Shown here: positions 17,140 to 25,738 of the stretch, one piece after another
Position numbering within the stretch: the first letter of the stretch is position 1
How the letters are laid out: every line of letters starts with the position of its first letter
Notes under the pieces: model-generated
The model's input: the letters and a program-made list of their open reading frames with translations, nothing else
Databases searched by the model: none
Told to the model about the DNA's origin: nothing
Made by a program: the position numbers and the translations under genes
Origin: Myxococcales bacterium
GTDB taxonomy: Bacteria > Myxococcota_A > Polyangia > Fen-1088
Direction of reading: 5' to 3'
Assembly (NCBI GenBank): GCA_003142855.1
Contig: PLNW01000038.1
Span: 3,882 to 38,859, forward strand
DNA: 34,978 nt

Positions 17140-17952
17140 CTACGCAGCCGGGAGCGTCTCGATCGCGACGGCCATCGTGTCGTGGTCGACGCCAAGTCGG
17201 CGCGCGACGGACGTGACCACACCCAAGACAGCGGCTCGCCAGGCGAAGGCCGTAGACACGGCCACGCCATTGTCGTTGGCCACGTCGGTCAGGCTGTGCC
17301 CGGCGCAGGTCAGCGCCAGCACGTGGCGCTGGCGCTCGTCGAGATCGCGCCACACTTCGGCGGCAGCAGCGCGGCCGTCGATGTGACGCTGGACCAGTTC
17401 GTCTGGACCCGGCGCCTGCGATGCGGTCTCGCGAATTCCGTCGACCGACGGCTCGGCCCCGAAGTAATGGTACAGCAACTTCGAGGAGAGACTGTCGACT
17501 GTCGCAGGTGTTCCCTGGGCCACGAAGTGTGCGGCCGCCTTGGCTACCGCCCCCGGCTCGAGCCGGAAGTGCTGCTCCAGCGACGCAGGCAACGCGCCCG
17601 GCCCGGGCAACCCAGCGGCCAGCACAGCCCTAACCTGTCCGCGCAGGGCACGCACCAGCGGCCAGCGCGGACGGTCCTCTAGGGCGATCTGGCGCAATCG
17701 GAAGCGAAGCACGCGCTCCAGATCGGCCTCAGTGAATCTGGCCAAATCGTTGCGCAGAAGGCGCATGTCGTTCTCCAGCAGGCGCCGCAGCAGTTCCGCC
17801 ACCAGATCGTCAGCGGTGGCGCGGGTCAAGCCGTCGTACCGCAAGACGTACTCGGCGAGTCTCGTCAGCTTGGCGGGAATGCCCCTCGCGGCGTGATTCC
17901 CGGACACGAGCGCGGCAAAGAAGGCCCGGATGTCGCAATGGTCGTTCGGCAT
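17140..17952 (-). CDS. Divergent sigma-70-like protein (putative)
   Basis: A 270-residue protein. Its C-terminal part, about 200-250 (WRDLDERQRHVLALTCAGHS, then 'LTDVANDNGVAVSTAFAWRAAV'), looks like sigma region 4: an 'LDERQR.VL.L...G.S..DVA...GV...T' helix-turn-helix. The N-terminal part, about 44-92 (RATADDLVAELLRRLLENDM, 'FTEADLERVLRFRLRQIALED'), resembles region 2 of ECF-like sigma factors, though without a clean signature. It may direct RNA polymerase or be a sigma-derived DNA-binding protein. I place the start at ATG 17952, which has AAAGGAC upstream; an in-frame upstream start at 17982 is possible. A 5'-end duplicate lies downstream. A 183-nt gap to the gene before it may hold a promoter of its own, and a 5-bp hairpin (CCACG/CGTGG) lies near 17989-18003. 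Confidence 0.7.
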   Translation of the reverse strand: MPNDHCDIRAFFAALVSGNHAARGIPAKLTRLAEYVLRYDGLTRATADDLVAELLRRLLENDMRLLRNDLARFTEADLERVLRFRLRQIALEDRPRWPLVRALRGQVRAVLAAGLPGPGALPASLEQHFRLEPGAVAKAAAHFVAQGTPATVDSLSSKLLYHYFGAEPSVDGIRETASQAPGPDELVQRHIDGRAAAAEVWRDLDERQRHVLALTCAGHSLTDVANDNGVAVSTAFAWRAAVLGVVTSVARRLGVDHDTMAVAIETLPAA

Positions 17953-17973
17953 TTCGTTTTGTCCTTTCTGTTG
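17785..17973 (-). repeat. Parent copy B of the duplicated sigma-like 5' end
   Basis: The start region and early codons of the sigma-like gene. Its two outer blocks recur at 17042-17124 with the middle missing. The ribosome site AAAGGAC and start context are conserved between copies. Confidence 0.7.
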
Positions 17974-18135
17974 GGACCCCATCGCTCCACGTTTTCCGTG
18001 GCCGGCTTTGCCACCGCGTCCGCCGAAACGGCTCGGATGGCTGAAGGATCAAAGGCCCGTTGCCTCCCCTTCATCTCGATGGTGGTTTTTGGTTTGTTTA
18101 GTGATTGTCCTACGTTTCAGCACATCAGGCAATAG

Positions 18136-18798
18136 CTACCTGGCTCTACGGTGCTTCTTTCCAGGTTTCTTCTTGGCCCATTCGACCAAACCGATCTGCT
18201 TCGGGGGCTCGTCCTTGGGTGCCAGCCGATCTACCTGCCGCTGTTCCAGCCACTGCCACAGTTCGTCGAAGTCGTGCCCCTCCTCGATCCGGATGTACCC
18301 GGCCATGTAACCGGTGCCGGGGCCGCCCTCGCAGCCTCTCTCTGGTCCGGCCCACTCCGGGTACTCCAACGCCTCGACGGCCTCGCCTAACATGCCGTCG
18401 TCGTCGACGGTCCAGTAACTGCCCTCCGAGCCTGGCAACCCGAACAGGACGTCGACGTCGAACCGCTCGAGCCAGAGCGACCGCTGCTTTCTCTCGCTCA
18501 TCTGCAGCTCCCCTTCCCTCACCCCGTACCACTTCCTTACCTGCCGCTCGACGATCCTTGCGAGCCTCGAACCCTCTTTGCAGGCTCTCGTCATGCTCAT
18601 CTTCCCAGCTCTGATCTCCTCTATCAGATGCGCCTCATCGTCAGCGCTGCTCCAAAAGTGATAGCTGGACGAATTGATCAAGCTCCACCTGGTGCCCGGC
18701 GGCCCGGCGTACCGACAGAGGTTCTCCACGATGATTCCATAGAGGACGCCTCCGGTTTCCGACACCTCGTCGGCAAAATTGACCTGCGCGATGGCCAT
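18136..18798 (-). CDS. Hypothetical protein in the sigma-like operon
   Basis: A 220-residue protein I do not recognise. The N-terminus is MAIAQVNFADEVSETGGVLY, and the C-terminus is a highly basic tail (WAKKKPGKKHRRAR) that could bind nucleic acid or ribosomes. In the middle there is a glycine/acidic stretch (GYMAGYIRIEEGHDFDELWQ). There are no membrane segments. It lies 2 nt after the stop of the TPR-like gene, so the two are one transcript. I take ATG 18798; the frame runs on upstream to 19020 but only inside the previous gene. Confidence 0.75.
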   Translation of the reverse strand: MAIAQVNFADEVSETGGVLYGIIVENLCRYAGPPGTRWSLINSSSYHFWSSADDEAHLIEEIRAGKMSMTRACKEGSRLARIVERQVRKWYGVREGELQMSERKQRSLWLERFDVDVLFGLPGSEGSYWTVDDDGMLGEAVEALEYPEWAGPERGCEGGPGTGYMAGYIRIEEGHDFDELWQWLEQRQVDRLAPKDEPPKQIGLVEWAKKKPGKKHRRAR

Positions 18799-18800
18799 GG

Positions 18801-19424
18801 TCAAGCCTCCGCCCGGTGGCCGCTCTGGGCGGGCCACGCAGGCGCGGGCCGGGCGGCGGTGAGTGCGCGGGCTTCCATCTCGACGGCCAGCGTTTCGTTC
18901 CGGGCTCGTCGAGCCACGTCGGCCTTCAGCCGCCACGCCTCGGGCCATCCGGGAGAAAGCAGCACCAAGGCGTCCGCAAGCTTGCTGGCGGCTTCCACGT
19001 TGTCGGATGCCAGGTGGCACCGCGCCGCTGCCAAGTGCGAGCTGCTGTCGGCCTCGCCGTGGAGGAGAAGCAACTCGTAGATGCGCAGGCCGGCAATGTC
19101 GCCAGCGGCTGCCCGGTCGCTCAGGAGGGACCGCGCGTGATGGAAGATGACCTGCTCGGAACGGATGAAGTCGGTCTGAAAACGGTCGATGGCGCGCGCC
19201 TGGCGCACAAACGCCACCGCCTCCTCCGGGTTCTCGGTCATGTCAGCGGCCACGGCCGACAGCCACAGCACGTACGCGCTGCTGACGCACAGATGGTCCA
19301 GGTGACGGCGCGTCTCGGCCAGCCGTTCCCGCACCTCAGGCCACTCGGCCTTGTCGGCGCTGGCTCGAATCTTGTCCAGTTGCCCTTGGATGTCGTCGAG
19401 ATCGATCTGTTGGTCTTCTGTCAT
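18801..19424 (-). CDS. Helical-repeat (TPR-like) protein
   Basis: A 207-residue, alanine-rich, all-helical protein with repeated helix pairs, such as 'AEWPEVRERLAETRRHLDHL', 'YVLWLSAVAADMTENPEEAV' and 'PGWPEAWRLKADVARRARNE'. The W-P spacing and A-x-x-A patterns resemble tetratricopeptide repeats, which carry protein-protein contacts. The ATG at 19424 has a near-perfect ribosome site, AAGGAGGACAA. It opens the minus-strand operon that runs to 16541; the 190-bp divergent gap to the next gene on the right should carry promoters for both sides. No specific partner can be named from sequence. Confidence 0.8.
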   Translation of the reverse strand: MTEDQQIDLDDIQGQLDKIRASADKAEWPEVRERLAETRRHLDHLCVSSAYVLWLSAVAADMTENPEEAVAFVRQARAIDRFQTDFIRSEQVIFHHARSLLSDRAAAGDIAGLRIYELLLLHGEADSSSHLAAARCHLASDNVEAASKLADALVLLSPGWPEAWRLKADVARRARNETLAVEMEARALTAARPAPAWPAQSGHRAEA

Positions 19425-19613
19425 TTGTCCTCCTTGTTTGGTTCAGATGGCATCGATGGTCTGTTTTTCGATGCGTTTGTTGAAGATGATTTTCGCACGG
19501 CGGACTGACACGAAATCGCAACCCGCCCCGCCGAACCCACCATTCGGCCACCTCTTCGACGTCCGCGCGACGCCGGTGCCGAAAGAACCTGTCGGGACGC
19601 CATCTGTCTTCAC

Positions 19614-20483
19614 ATGCCGGAACTCAACAATACGCCCATCGACGATCCCTGGCTCGACGAACTCAACCGCCTGCTGGCCGCCACGCCCGACCTTGGCCCT
19701 GCCCAGTGGGTGGCGCGGGGCGAGGGGCTGTTGCGGCTGATCACGCCCCGACCACACGGCCAGGTGGTGTGCGCCACGCTCAACCGGAACGAAGAAGTTC
19801 TGGAGCACCTGGCAAGCTGGCGCGACACCCCCAAGTTGCGCGTCCTGGTCGCGCAGACCGACTTTGACTCGGAAGGCTCGCCCGCGATCGTCGTGCGCGA
19901 CGGAAGACTCTGCATCTTCTGCGGTGACGACCCGGAAGCCGCAGTCCCCGCCACCTTCGACGGATGGTTCAAGTCTTTGCTCGGCCGCCCGTTCCCGCTG
20001 TCGGGTTGGGGCAACAAGCTGCGGACAATCGGCCAGCACCAGTGGGTCACGCCCGGCGTGGCCGAGCGGGACATCCAGGGATTCCCCCACCCGCTGTCGG
20101 TGGCCGGCCGAACCACGTACCGCCTTGCGGCCTTCGGCGGCCACGGCATGAACAGCTACGCCATCTATCTCACCGACGTTCGCCCGGGCCTGAGCCTGCG
20201 TCTGCGCCTGTCGTTCGGTGGGGTCTATGGAGACGCAGAACGCGACAGCGCCGCCGTGGTGACAACCGTGCAGCGGCTGTACGCGCTGGTCGACGCGGTC
20301 GGTGCGCGACTGGCGCACTTCGAACTCGAATCCGACATGGAAAGGCACCGCGCCCGCCTGCGCAGCACAGCCGGAGAATGGGAAGGATGGGTCGATAACA
20401 TCGAGGATCTGGAAAGCGTCGCGCGAGAGGTGGCAGAAGGCGGCATGCCCGCCCCACGCGATCGGGGCAGGAGACCGCGGTGA
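19614..20483 (+). CDS. Hypothetical protein
   Basis: A 289-residue soluble protein I do not recognise. It has a mixed alpha/beta look: 'LRVLVAQTDFDSEGSPAIVV', 'TTYRLAAFGGHGMNSYAIYL', 'LSLRLRLSFGGVYGDAERD'. The C-terminal part is helical with charged residues (LESVAREVAEG). The ATG at 19614 starts a frame with strong third-position GC. The gene faces away from the TPR-like gene, so it has its own promoter within about 19425-19613. A long antisense frame over this gene is a shadow of the GC bias. The next 400 bp contain no gene, so it appears to stand alone. Confidence 0.72.
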   Translation: MPELNNTPIDDPWLDELNRLLAATPDLGPAQWVARGEGLLRLITPRPHGQVVCATLNRNEEVLEHLASWRDTPKLRVLVAQTDFDSEGSPAIVVRDGRLCIFCGDDPEAAVPATFDGWFKSLLGRPFPLSGWGNKLRTIGQHQWVTPGVAERDIQGFPHPLSVAGRTTYRLAAFGGHGMNSYAIYLTDVRPGLSLRLRLSFGGVYGDAERDSAAVVTTVQRLYALVDAVGARLAHFELESDMERHRARLRSTAGEWEGWVDNIEDLESVAREVAEGGMPAPRDRGRRPR

Positions 20484-20883
20484 CCCGGTCCCCACTTGAG
20501 GGTCGCTGGAAGCGTTGGCGAGGCTGTTCGGTGCGACTCCTACAAGCCCTTTCCTCGACACCTGCTCGAACGCGTTCTCAGCAGGCCGACGAATTCAAGG
20601 GGCGCCTCTTCGATGCCGCCTTGCCCGATGACTTGTCGCCGTGCGAGTTCTCCAGCCGTCGGCAGACATCGTCGAAGGTCATCGGTGAGACTTACCCTCA
20701 AATGGCGAGGGCTTGCGAGCCCGCTTGGCCCGGTCGAGCCCAGCAAGCCGACGGCACATGCGCAGCGCCCCCTTCCCGAGTCCGCGTCAGCGGGTCCACA
20801 AACCTTGACGCTGCCCTACCACCGGTAGGAGCGTGCCACGGAATCCACTTCGGCCCTTGCCTCCTGGCTGGTATCGTTCACGT
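20484..20883. other. Intergenic stretch, no gene seen
   Basis: About 400 bp between the hypothetical gene and the PD-(D/E)XK gene. Open frames here on both strands are short and lack family resemblance, start sites or consistent codon bias. I see no repeat, RNA gene or insertion sequence end. It should hold the promoter for the downstream gene; it may also be an eroded gene, which I cannot show. Confidence 0.5.
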
Positions 20884-21729
20884 ATGTCGCTTGAAGGCAT
20901 CACCGAGGAATCAATTGCAAGATTCACGAACGACCTCCTTTCCAAGCTGTCTGAACTTGGCGGGAGTGCGGGCAACACCACCCTCCGCCGGAACCTCGAA
21001 TGGGAGGACCGCATCTACTGGCCCATCAGAGATCGACTCGTGGATCAGGGTCGTCTCGAACTTGGCAAGGGCAAGGGTGGAAGCGTCCGTCTCGTTCGAC
21101 CGAGCGAGCAGGACGTGGAGACCACAGCAGCGGAGAGCCAGCCACTCTCTCAGGACCAACCGCGTCCCTATCCCATCGCTGACGCGCCTGGGGTCACCAA
21201 AGAAGACGCCCTATACGAGCCAATCGCCTCTGTGCTTCGCGACGCCTGGGCCAAGGACAAGCGCTACAAGGAGTTCTTAGTTGAGACTACGGCCCGCCAA
21301 GGCAGCCGATTCACCAAAGGAAAGTGGACCCGCCCGGATCTGGTAGTCGCGAGCATGACAACCCTGCTGTACGTGCCTGGAAAGCTATTCGATGTCACAA
21401 CGTTCGAGGTGAAGCCACTTGACCGAATCGAAGTAACCGCAGTGTATGAAGCGCTGGCCCATAGGCGCGCCTCTACCAGATCGTATGTATGGATGCACAT
21501 TCCGGATGAGAGCCGCGAGGCCGTGAACGACTCCTTGTCTGCAGTAGTCACAGAGGCCAAACGCTACGGGATCGGGGTTATCATCGGGAGCAAGCCAGAG
21601 GACTACGATTCCTGGGAGGAGATGGTTGAGGCTCTGCGAGTCGAACCCGACCCCCAGAGCCTCAATGAGTTCATCGCCGTGCAATTCAGCGCGGGAAACA
21701 AGGAAGAGTTGCTCGGGTGGCTGCGCTGA
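20884..21729 (+). CDS. Winged-helix plus PD-(D/E)XK nuclease-like protein
   Basis: A 281-residue protein. Residues 1-75 look like a winged-helix DNA-binding unit, with 'RRNLEWEDRIYWPIRDRLVD' then 'GKGKGGSVRLV'. The second half has a PD-(D/E)XK pattern: PD at 151-152 (WTRPDLVVAS) and Glu175-Val-Lys177 in 'FDVTTFEVKPLDRIE', preceded by hydrophobic strands. That is the active-site layout of restriction-type nucleases. The ATG at 20884 is preferred over an upstream in-frame start at 20833 because the family-like sequence starts here. It stands alone, without a methyltransferase. It may be a defence or DNA-quality protein; cutting activity is inferred only from the motif. Confidence 0.75.
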   Translation: MSLEGITEESIARFTNDLLSKLSELGGSAGNTTLRRNLEWEDRIYWPIRDRLVDQGRLELGKGKGGSVRLVRPSEQDVETTAAESQPLSQDQPRPYPIADAPGVTKEDALYEPIASVLRDAWAKDKRYKEFLVETTARQGSRFTKGKWTRPDLVVASMTTLLYVPGKLFDVTTFEVKPLDRIEVTAVYEALAHRRASTRSYVWMHIPDESREAVNDSLSAVVTEAKRYGIGVIIGSKPEDYDSWEEMVEALRVEPDPQSLNEFIAVQFSAGNKEELLGWLR

Positions 21730-21991
21730 GCCGGCATCCGCCCCTCCTCTTTGCTGCGCCCGGCGCCCGCAGATCGGCCTTGTCGCGCTCAAGCCTTCGT
21801 TCGCCGGTATTGTGCTTCTCAGTGTGGTCGGCACCGATGTGCTCGAGAATCTCTCCGCAGTCCGGAACCCAGACGTAGCTGGCAGGAAAAGCAGCAACTC
21901 CAAAACCCTGGAGTCTTGCGTGGGGGAAATCCCGACTTCCTACTGGACGCTCGCTTCTTGTCAGAGTCACTGACCCCGCCCCACCCGCCAT

Positions 21992-23352
21992 TCACCCCTC
22001 CTCCGCCCAGTTCTCGAACCTTGTGTACTGGCTCAGGAACGTAAGCGGCACGTCGGCGGTGGGGCCGTGGCGGTTCTTGCCGATGATCAATTCAGCGCGG
22101 CCTTTCAATTCGGGGTTGTCGTCGAACATCTCCTCGCGATGTACGAAGAGAATCAGGTCGGCGTCCTGCTCGATGGCGCCGGATTCGCGCAGGTCGGATA
22201 ATTGTGGGCGCTTGTTGTCGCGCCTTTCGAGACCGCGGTTGAGCTGGGACACGGCGATCACGGGAATGCCGAGATCCTTGGCCAGTGACTTGAGGCCGCG
22301 CGAGATCTCGGCGATCTCGCGCTCGCGCGAGTCGTTGTTGCGGTTGCCCAGGCCACGCGCCAGTTGCAGATAGTCGATGATGATCAATCCCAGCGGCGCG
22401 GGGCCGTCGTCCACAGTGGGCGGAAAGTAGCGCGAGTCGCTGCGAAACCGGCGCGCCTTGGCGCGGATCTCGATGATGTTGGGCGCGGAGGTGTCGTCGA
22501 TGAACAGGGGCGCGGCGCTCAGGCGGTTGGCCGCCGGGTAGATGCGCGTGCGCCAGTCGTTGGCGTCGACAAACCCGCGGTGGACGCGGGTCGAATCGAT
22601 GCGCGCCTCGGAGGCGAGCATGCGCTCCATCAGTTCGGCCTTCGACATCTCCAGAAAAGATCAGCACCGGCGTGCCGTGGCCGACGGCGGCGTTCACGGC
22701 CACGTTGAGCACCCAGGCGGTCTTGCCCATGGCAGGCCGCGCGGCCACGACGATCAGGTTCTCGGGTTGCAGGCCCGCGGTGATTTCGTCCAGCCGGGTG
22801 AACCCGGTGGGCACGCCGGTGACCTGGCGCCGGTTCGTCGAGCGGGCCTCCAGGGTCTCGACCAGGCCGGGCAGCAGATCGCCCACGCGCCGGTAGCTGT
22901 CGCGCCGGCCCTGCTGCGCCACCTTGAAGAACAGCGTCTCGGACTGGTCCAGGAACTGCCCGAACTCGCCGAAATCGCCATAGCCGCACGACTGGATCTC
23001 GGCGCAAGCGGCGATCATCCGACGCACGATGGCCTTCTCCTTCACCAGGCGCACGTAGTGGCCGATGTTCTCGGCCGTGGGCACGGCGTTGGCGATGGCG
23101 ATGAGGTACGCGGCTCCGCCTTCCAGTCGCGCCAGGCTGCCGCGGCTCTTGAGCTCGTCGCCCAGCGACACCACGTCGATGGGCTGCTGCCGGCGCGAGA
23201 TCTCCATCATCGCGTCGAAGATCTCGCGGTGGGCGGGCAGGAAGAAGTCGTCCGTACCCAGCGTGGTGGCCAGCTCGTCGAACATGACGGGCTTGACCAG
23301 CACGCCGCCAAGCGCGGAGCGCAAAGTCGGAACTGGGGAAGGTATCGGCCAT
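21992..23352 (-). pseudogene. dnaB: Replicative helicase dnaB copy with two frame lesions
   Basis: The N-terminal half (22650 to about 23320) reads as DnaB, with 'MFDELATTLGTDDFFLPAHR', GVPTGFTRLDEITAGLQPEN and Walker A AARPAMGKTA. Then, just after 'GTPVLIFS' and before 'EMSKAELMERML', two bases are missing near 22651-22655 and the protein continues in another frame (stop 21992), with 'LGLIIIDYLQLARG' and VSQLNRGLERR intact. A second lesion lies near 23313-23340: the start (MADTFPSSDF) and the body (RSALGGVLVKP) are in different frames, and the usual 'PPHSLEAE' piece is missing. As written, no full DnaB can be made. It is a decayed extra copy or an assembly error. Otherwise the gene is nearly complete, so the damage is recent. 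Confidence 0.85.
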
Positions 23353-23458
23353 CTGCCCAGGGTGGCGCAGGGGTCTGACATGGTTTTGGAGGCGCGATCG
23401 GCCGGCGCCAGGCCGTGTGGCCTCGTCGACCGCTCACGCTGGGGCGGCGGGGACGCCG

Positions 23459-23887
23459 CTACCTGCCTGCACGAGGCAGCGGCCCGGGAATTGCCACGAA
23501 GCGGTGGGTGAAGTCCTCGTCGATCGCCAGGGCCTCTCGGATGCCAAGCCTCTCCATGACCACGAAGCTCAGGCAGTCGAAAGCGCTGTAGGACTTGTCC
23601 GAATACCGCCTGAAATAGTCGAACGCGGCGCGGTGCTCCTCGAGAGTCGTGCTGTGGATGCGAGCGATCTTCCCGGAGTAGAGACGCTCCCCCATAAACA
23701 CGGCCAGCTTGTGCGACACGCGCATGCGCGCCAACGTGATGGTTTCGAGCACGACCTGGTCAGTGGTGACGAGAACGTCGGCCAGATTCTGCCCTTCGAA
23801 TCGCCGGAATGCCTCCTTCGCGCGTTGATGGTGGCGATCCCGTAGCGAAAAGAGCGCGAAGAAGAACCCCGTATCGACGAATATCAT
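23459..23887 (-). CDS. VapC-type PIN-domain ribonuclease toxin
   Basis: A 142-residue PIN-domain protein. It starts MIFVDTGFFFALFS, and the acidic site is visible: Asp5, Glu48 (QVVLETITLA), Asp104 (YSAFDCLSFVV) and Asp123/Asp125 (AIDEDFTHRF). Such toxins cut RNA, often tRNA or rRNA, when the antitoxin is lost. Its start overlaps the antitoxin's stop by 4 nt (ATGA), which couples the pair. All active residues are present, so it is likely functional. It sits beside the broken dnaB copy. Confidence 0.9.
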   Translation of the reverse strand: MIFVDTGFFFALFSLRDRHHQRAKEAFRRFEGQNLADVLVTTDQVVLETITLARMRVSHKLAVFMGERLYSGKIARIHSTTLEEHRAAFDYFRRYSDKSYSAFDCLSFVVMERLGIREALAIDEDFTHRFVAIPGPLPRAGR

Positions 23888-24123
23888 TCGCGGCCGTAGA
23901 GATACTTGTCGTGGTGCTCGGCGACGTCTTCGGGGGCGTCGGAAATGCAGCCGATGAGCTCGCGAGCCACCTTCCAGCCCGTCGGGTCGTCGTCCCCCAC
24001 GGCCGGCAGCTCTTCCTCGTCCGACTGGATGATGACACGCACCTTCGCCTGTTCCTTCAGGGCGAGCGGCCCTTCCGGCTTCAACACGCCGTTCTCGTAT
24101 ATCGCATTCACGGCCACGGTCAT
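23884..24123 (-). CDS. VapB-type antitoxin (DUF104/AF2212-like)
   Basis: A 79-residue protein. It starts MTVAVNAIYENGVLKPEGPL, the hallmark of DUF104/AF2212-like antitoxins ('aiYEnGvlkPl.pL.L.E...v.v'), and has an acidic C-terminal part that would wrap the toxin. The ATG at 24123 has an AGGTGAG ribosome site. The frame extends further upstream, but the extra residues do not belong. It precedes the PIN toxin and overlaps it by 4 nt. It probably represses its own promoter together with the toxin. Confidence 0.88.
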   Translation of the reverse strand: MTVAVNAIYENGVLKPEGPLALKEQAKVRVIIQSDEEELPAVGDDDPTGWKVARELIGCISDAPEDVAEHHDKYLYGRE

Positions 24124-24137
24124 CGTCTCACCTGTGT

Positions 24138-24151
24138 CAATGGTACCACTG
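24138..24151. promoter_or_regulatory. Near-palindrome before the first antitoxin gene (candidate operator)
   Basis: CAATGGTACCACTG is a 14-bp inverted repeat with one mismatched pair, centred on GGTACC and lying 15-28 nt before the antitoxin start. Toxin-antitoxin pairs of this kind commonly bind such a site to repress themselves. It is suggestive only. Confidence 0.4.
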
Positions 24152-24319
24152 TTTCGCCCCCGAGCGACTGACACGGCTCGCCAATGCCTCGCCTGAACTG
24201 AACCCGTCAGAGTTGCCGACGATCTCGCGGCATTCCATCTGTTCGATGAGCCTGCCCCCTGCGCCCAGGCATCGTGTCAGTCGGTTACGTACACTGTGCA
24301 GGTCAGCCATCGTGTAATC

Positions 24320-25021
24320 ATGCGCCTCGCTGTCATCGCCGACGTTCATGCTGACATCCACTCCCTGCACGACGCCCTTGCGCAGGCCGAGCGGCTGGGA
24401 TGCACGGCAGTCGTCTGCGCGGGCGATCTGGTCGGCTATGGCCGGTTTCCCATGCAGATCATCAACCTTCTGCGCGAAAGGAAGATCCCCTGCGTGCGCG
24501 GCAACCATGACCGCTGGGCCGAGGACCCGAACATGGCCGGTTCTTCATCCGGGCTGCTATCGGACGACGCCATGGCGTTCCTGGCCGGGCTGCCGCGTGT
24601 CTGGAACAAGGTGATCGACGGCGTACGCGTGGCTATGTGCCACGGCACACCGAAGTCCGACATGGACGGCGTTGTGCCGGGCATGGCAACCGCAGGCGAC
24701 GTGCGACGCTGGCTGGCTGCTGCCAACGCCGACGTGCTTGTCGTTGGCCACAGCCACGCGCCGTTCATGCTGTCCGACCTTGGCGGCGGCCTGATCGTCA
24801 ACCCGGGCGCTCTGCTCCGCGATCGCGCCGGCGGCGCCATGCCGGCGCCGGTCATCTTCGACCCGCAGAAGGGCACGTTCGCGCAGGCCCAGGCTGCGCC
24901 TCGCGGCACCTTCGGGATTCTTGAACTGCCAGGGAAGCATTTCACCGTTCACCTTGCCTCTGATGGCAGCGAGGTGCCGGTGCCCGTGGTGAAGACGGGA
25001 ATCCGCGATCGTCGAGTGTAG
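24320..25021 (+). CDS. Metallophosphoesterase (YfcE/calcineurin-like family)
   Basis: A 233-residue phosphoesterase with all five family motifs: 'AVIADVHADIHSL' (Asp8, His10), GDLVGY near 35-40, GNHD at 61-64, 'MCHGTPKSD', and 'VVGHSHAPF' with 'IVNPGALLRDR' near residues 143-170. These bind two metal ions for phosphodiester or phosphomonoester hydrolysis. The substrate cannot be told from sequence; relatives include phosphodiesterases and nucleotidases. The ATG at 24320 fits the family start. It stands alone between the two toxin-antitoxin pairs, with about 200 bp of non-coding sequence upstream that should hold its promoter. Confidence 0.93.
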   Translation: MRLAVIADVHADIHSLHDALAQAERLGCTAVVCAGDLVGYGRFPMQIINLLRERKIPCVRGNHDRWAEDPNMAGSSSGLLSDDAMAFLAGLPRVWNKVIDGVRVAMCHGTPKSDMDGVVPGMATAGDVRRWLAAANADVLVVGHSHAPFMLSDLGGGLIVNPGALLRDRAGGAMPAPVIFDPQKGTFAQAQAAPRGTFGILELPGKHFTVHLASDGSEVPVPVVKTGIRDRRV

Positions 25022-25110
25022 GCGAGAGGCTGCGCCGATTCTTGAGACCGGCGCGGGTACCGGCTTGCGTGCGGAGGAGAGCCAGGCCACCATCCGATCA
25101 GAGGATTGCG

Positions 25111-25317
25111 ATGACCAAAATCGTTCATGCTGTGCGCCATGGCCAGAACCTGGAGTTGCTTGAGCCGCTCGACCTTCCCGAGGGACTCAGGGTCGCCATC
25201 ACGGTCGAGATTCCGCCAGCGCCACGTCCCCAAGCCCATTCGGTGTTCCCGGTCCGTAGTCTTGGACCGATGAAGGGGAGCCTGGATCGCGAGGAGATCT
25301 ATGGCGATCTCGTCTGA
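25111..25317 (+). CDS. VapB-type antitoxin of the second toxin pair
   Basis: A 68-residue protein. It starts MTKIVHAVRHGQNLELLEPL and continues 'DLPEGLRVAITVEIP', a short beta-rich start like DUF104-type antitoxins, here with 'RHGQNLELLEPLDLPEG' in place of the usual 'YENGVLKPLEPLDLPEG'. It has an acidic C-terminal end (SLDREEIYGDLV) that likely neutralises the toxin. The ATG at 25111 has GAGG six bases upstream. The toxin gene begins 17 nt before its stop. Confidence 0.82.
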   Translation: MTKIVHAVRHGQNLELLEPLDLPEGLRVAITVEIPPAPRPQAHSVFPVRSLGPMKGSLDREEIYGDLV

Positions 25318-25738
25318 AGCGGCGCTCCTCGATACCAACATCCTTGTCTATGCGATGAACAAGGATGCGGAACACCATAGGGTCTGTCGTGCTCTCCTCG
25401 AACGCGCTTTGGTCGACGATGTTGCGGTCTGTCTGACCCCACAGATCCTCTTCGAGTACTACGCAGTGGTGACGAGCGCCAAACAGATGACGACACCGCT
25501 CACCGCCCCGGAGGCGATCGAGGACATAGAGCGGCTACGCGGCGCAATCCCTGTCGTCCACCCGACGACAGAAATGATCGGCCGGACGCTGGCCTTGTTG
25601 GGCACGCTCGGCTACACCGGCCGGCATGTCTTCGATGTCGCCCTGGCGGCGACGATGTTGGAGAACGGCATCCAGACCATCTACACCTACGACGAGCGGT
25701 TCTCCAAAATGCCAGGCATCGTCGCACGCACGCCGTAG
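25301..25738 (+). CDS. VapC-type PIN-domain toxin of the second pair
   Basis: A 145-residue PIN-domain protein. Active-site residues are Asp11 (LLDTNILVYAMN), Glu52 (ILFEYYAVV), Asp112 (HVFDVALAATML) and Asp131 (YTYDERFSKMPGI). This is the classic VapC layout of an RNA-cutting toxin. Its start at 25301 overlaps the antitoxin gene by 17 nt. It is clearly different from the other VapC here and comes from another branch, so the two pairs were not made by local duplication. Confidence 0.92.
   Translation: MAISSEAALLDTNILVYAMNKDAEHHRVCRALLERALVDDVAVCLTPQILFEYYAVVTSAKQMTTPLTAPEAIEDIERLRGAIPVVHPTTEMIGRTLALLGTLGYTGRHVFDVALAATMLENGIQTIYTYDERFSKMPGIVARTP

Noticed and set aside
19443..20561. 372-codon minus-strand frame over the hypothetical gene at 19614
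   Set aside because: Composition is that of an antisense frame in GC-rich DNA; the plus-strand frame has better protein character and a clear ATG.
22640..22670. Programmed frameshift in dnaB
   Set aside because: There is no slippery sequence of the usual kind and the N-terminal region has a second lesion; decay or assembly error is more likely.
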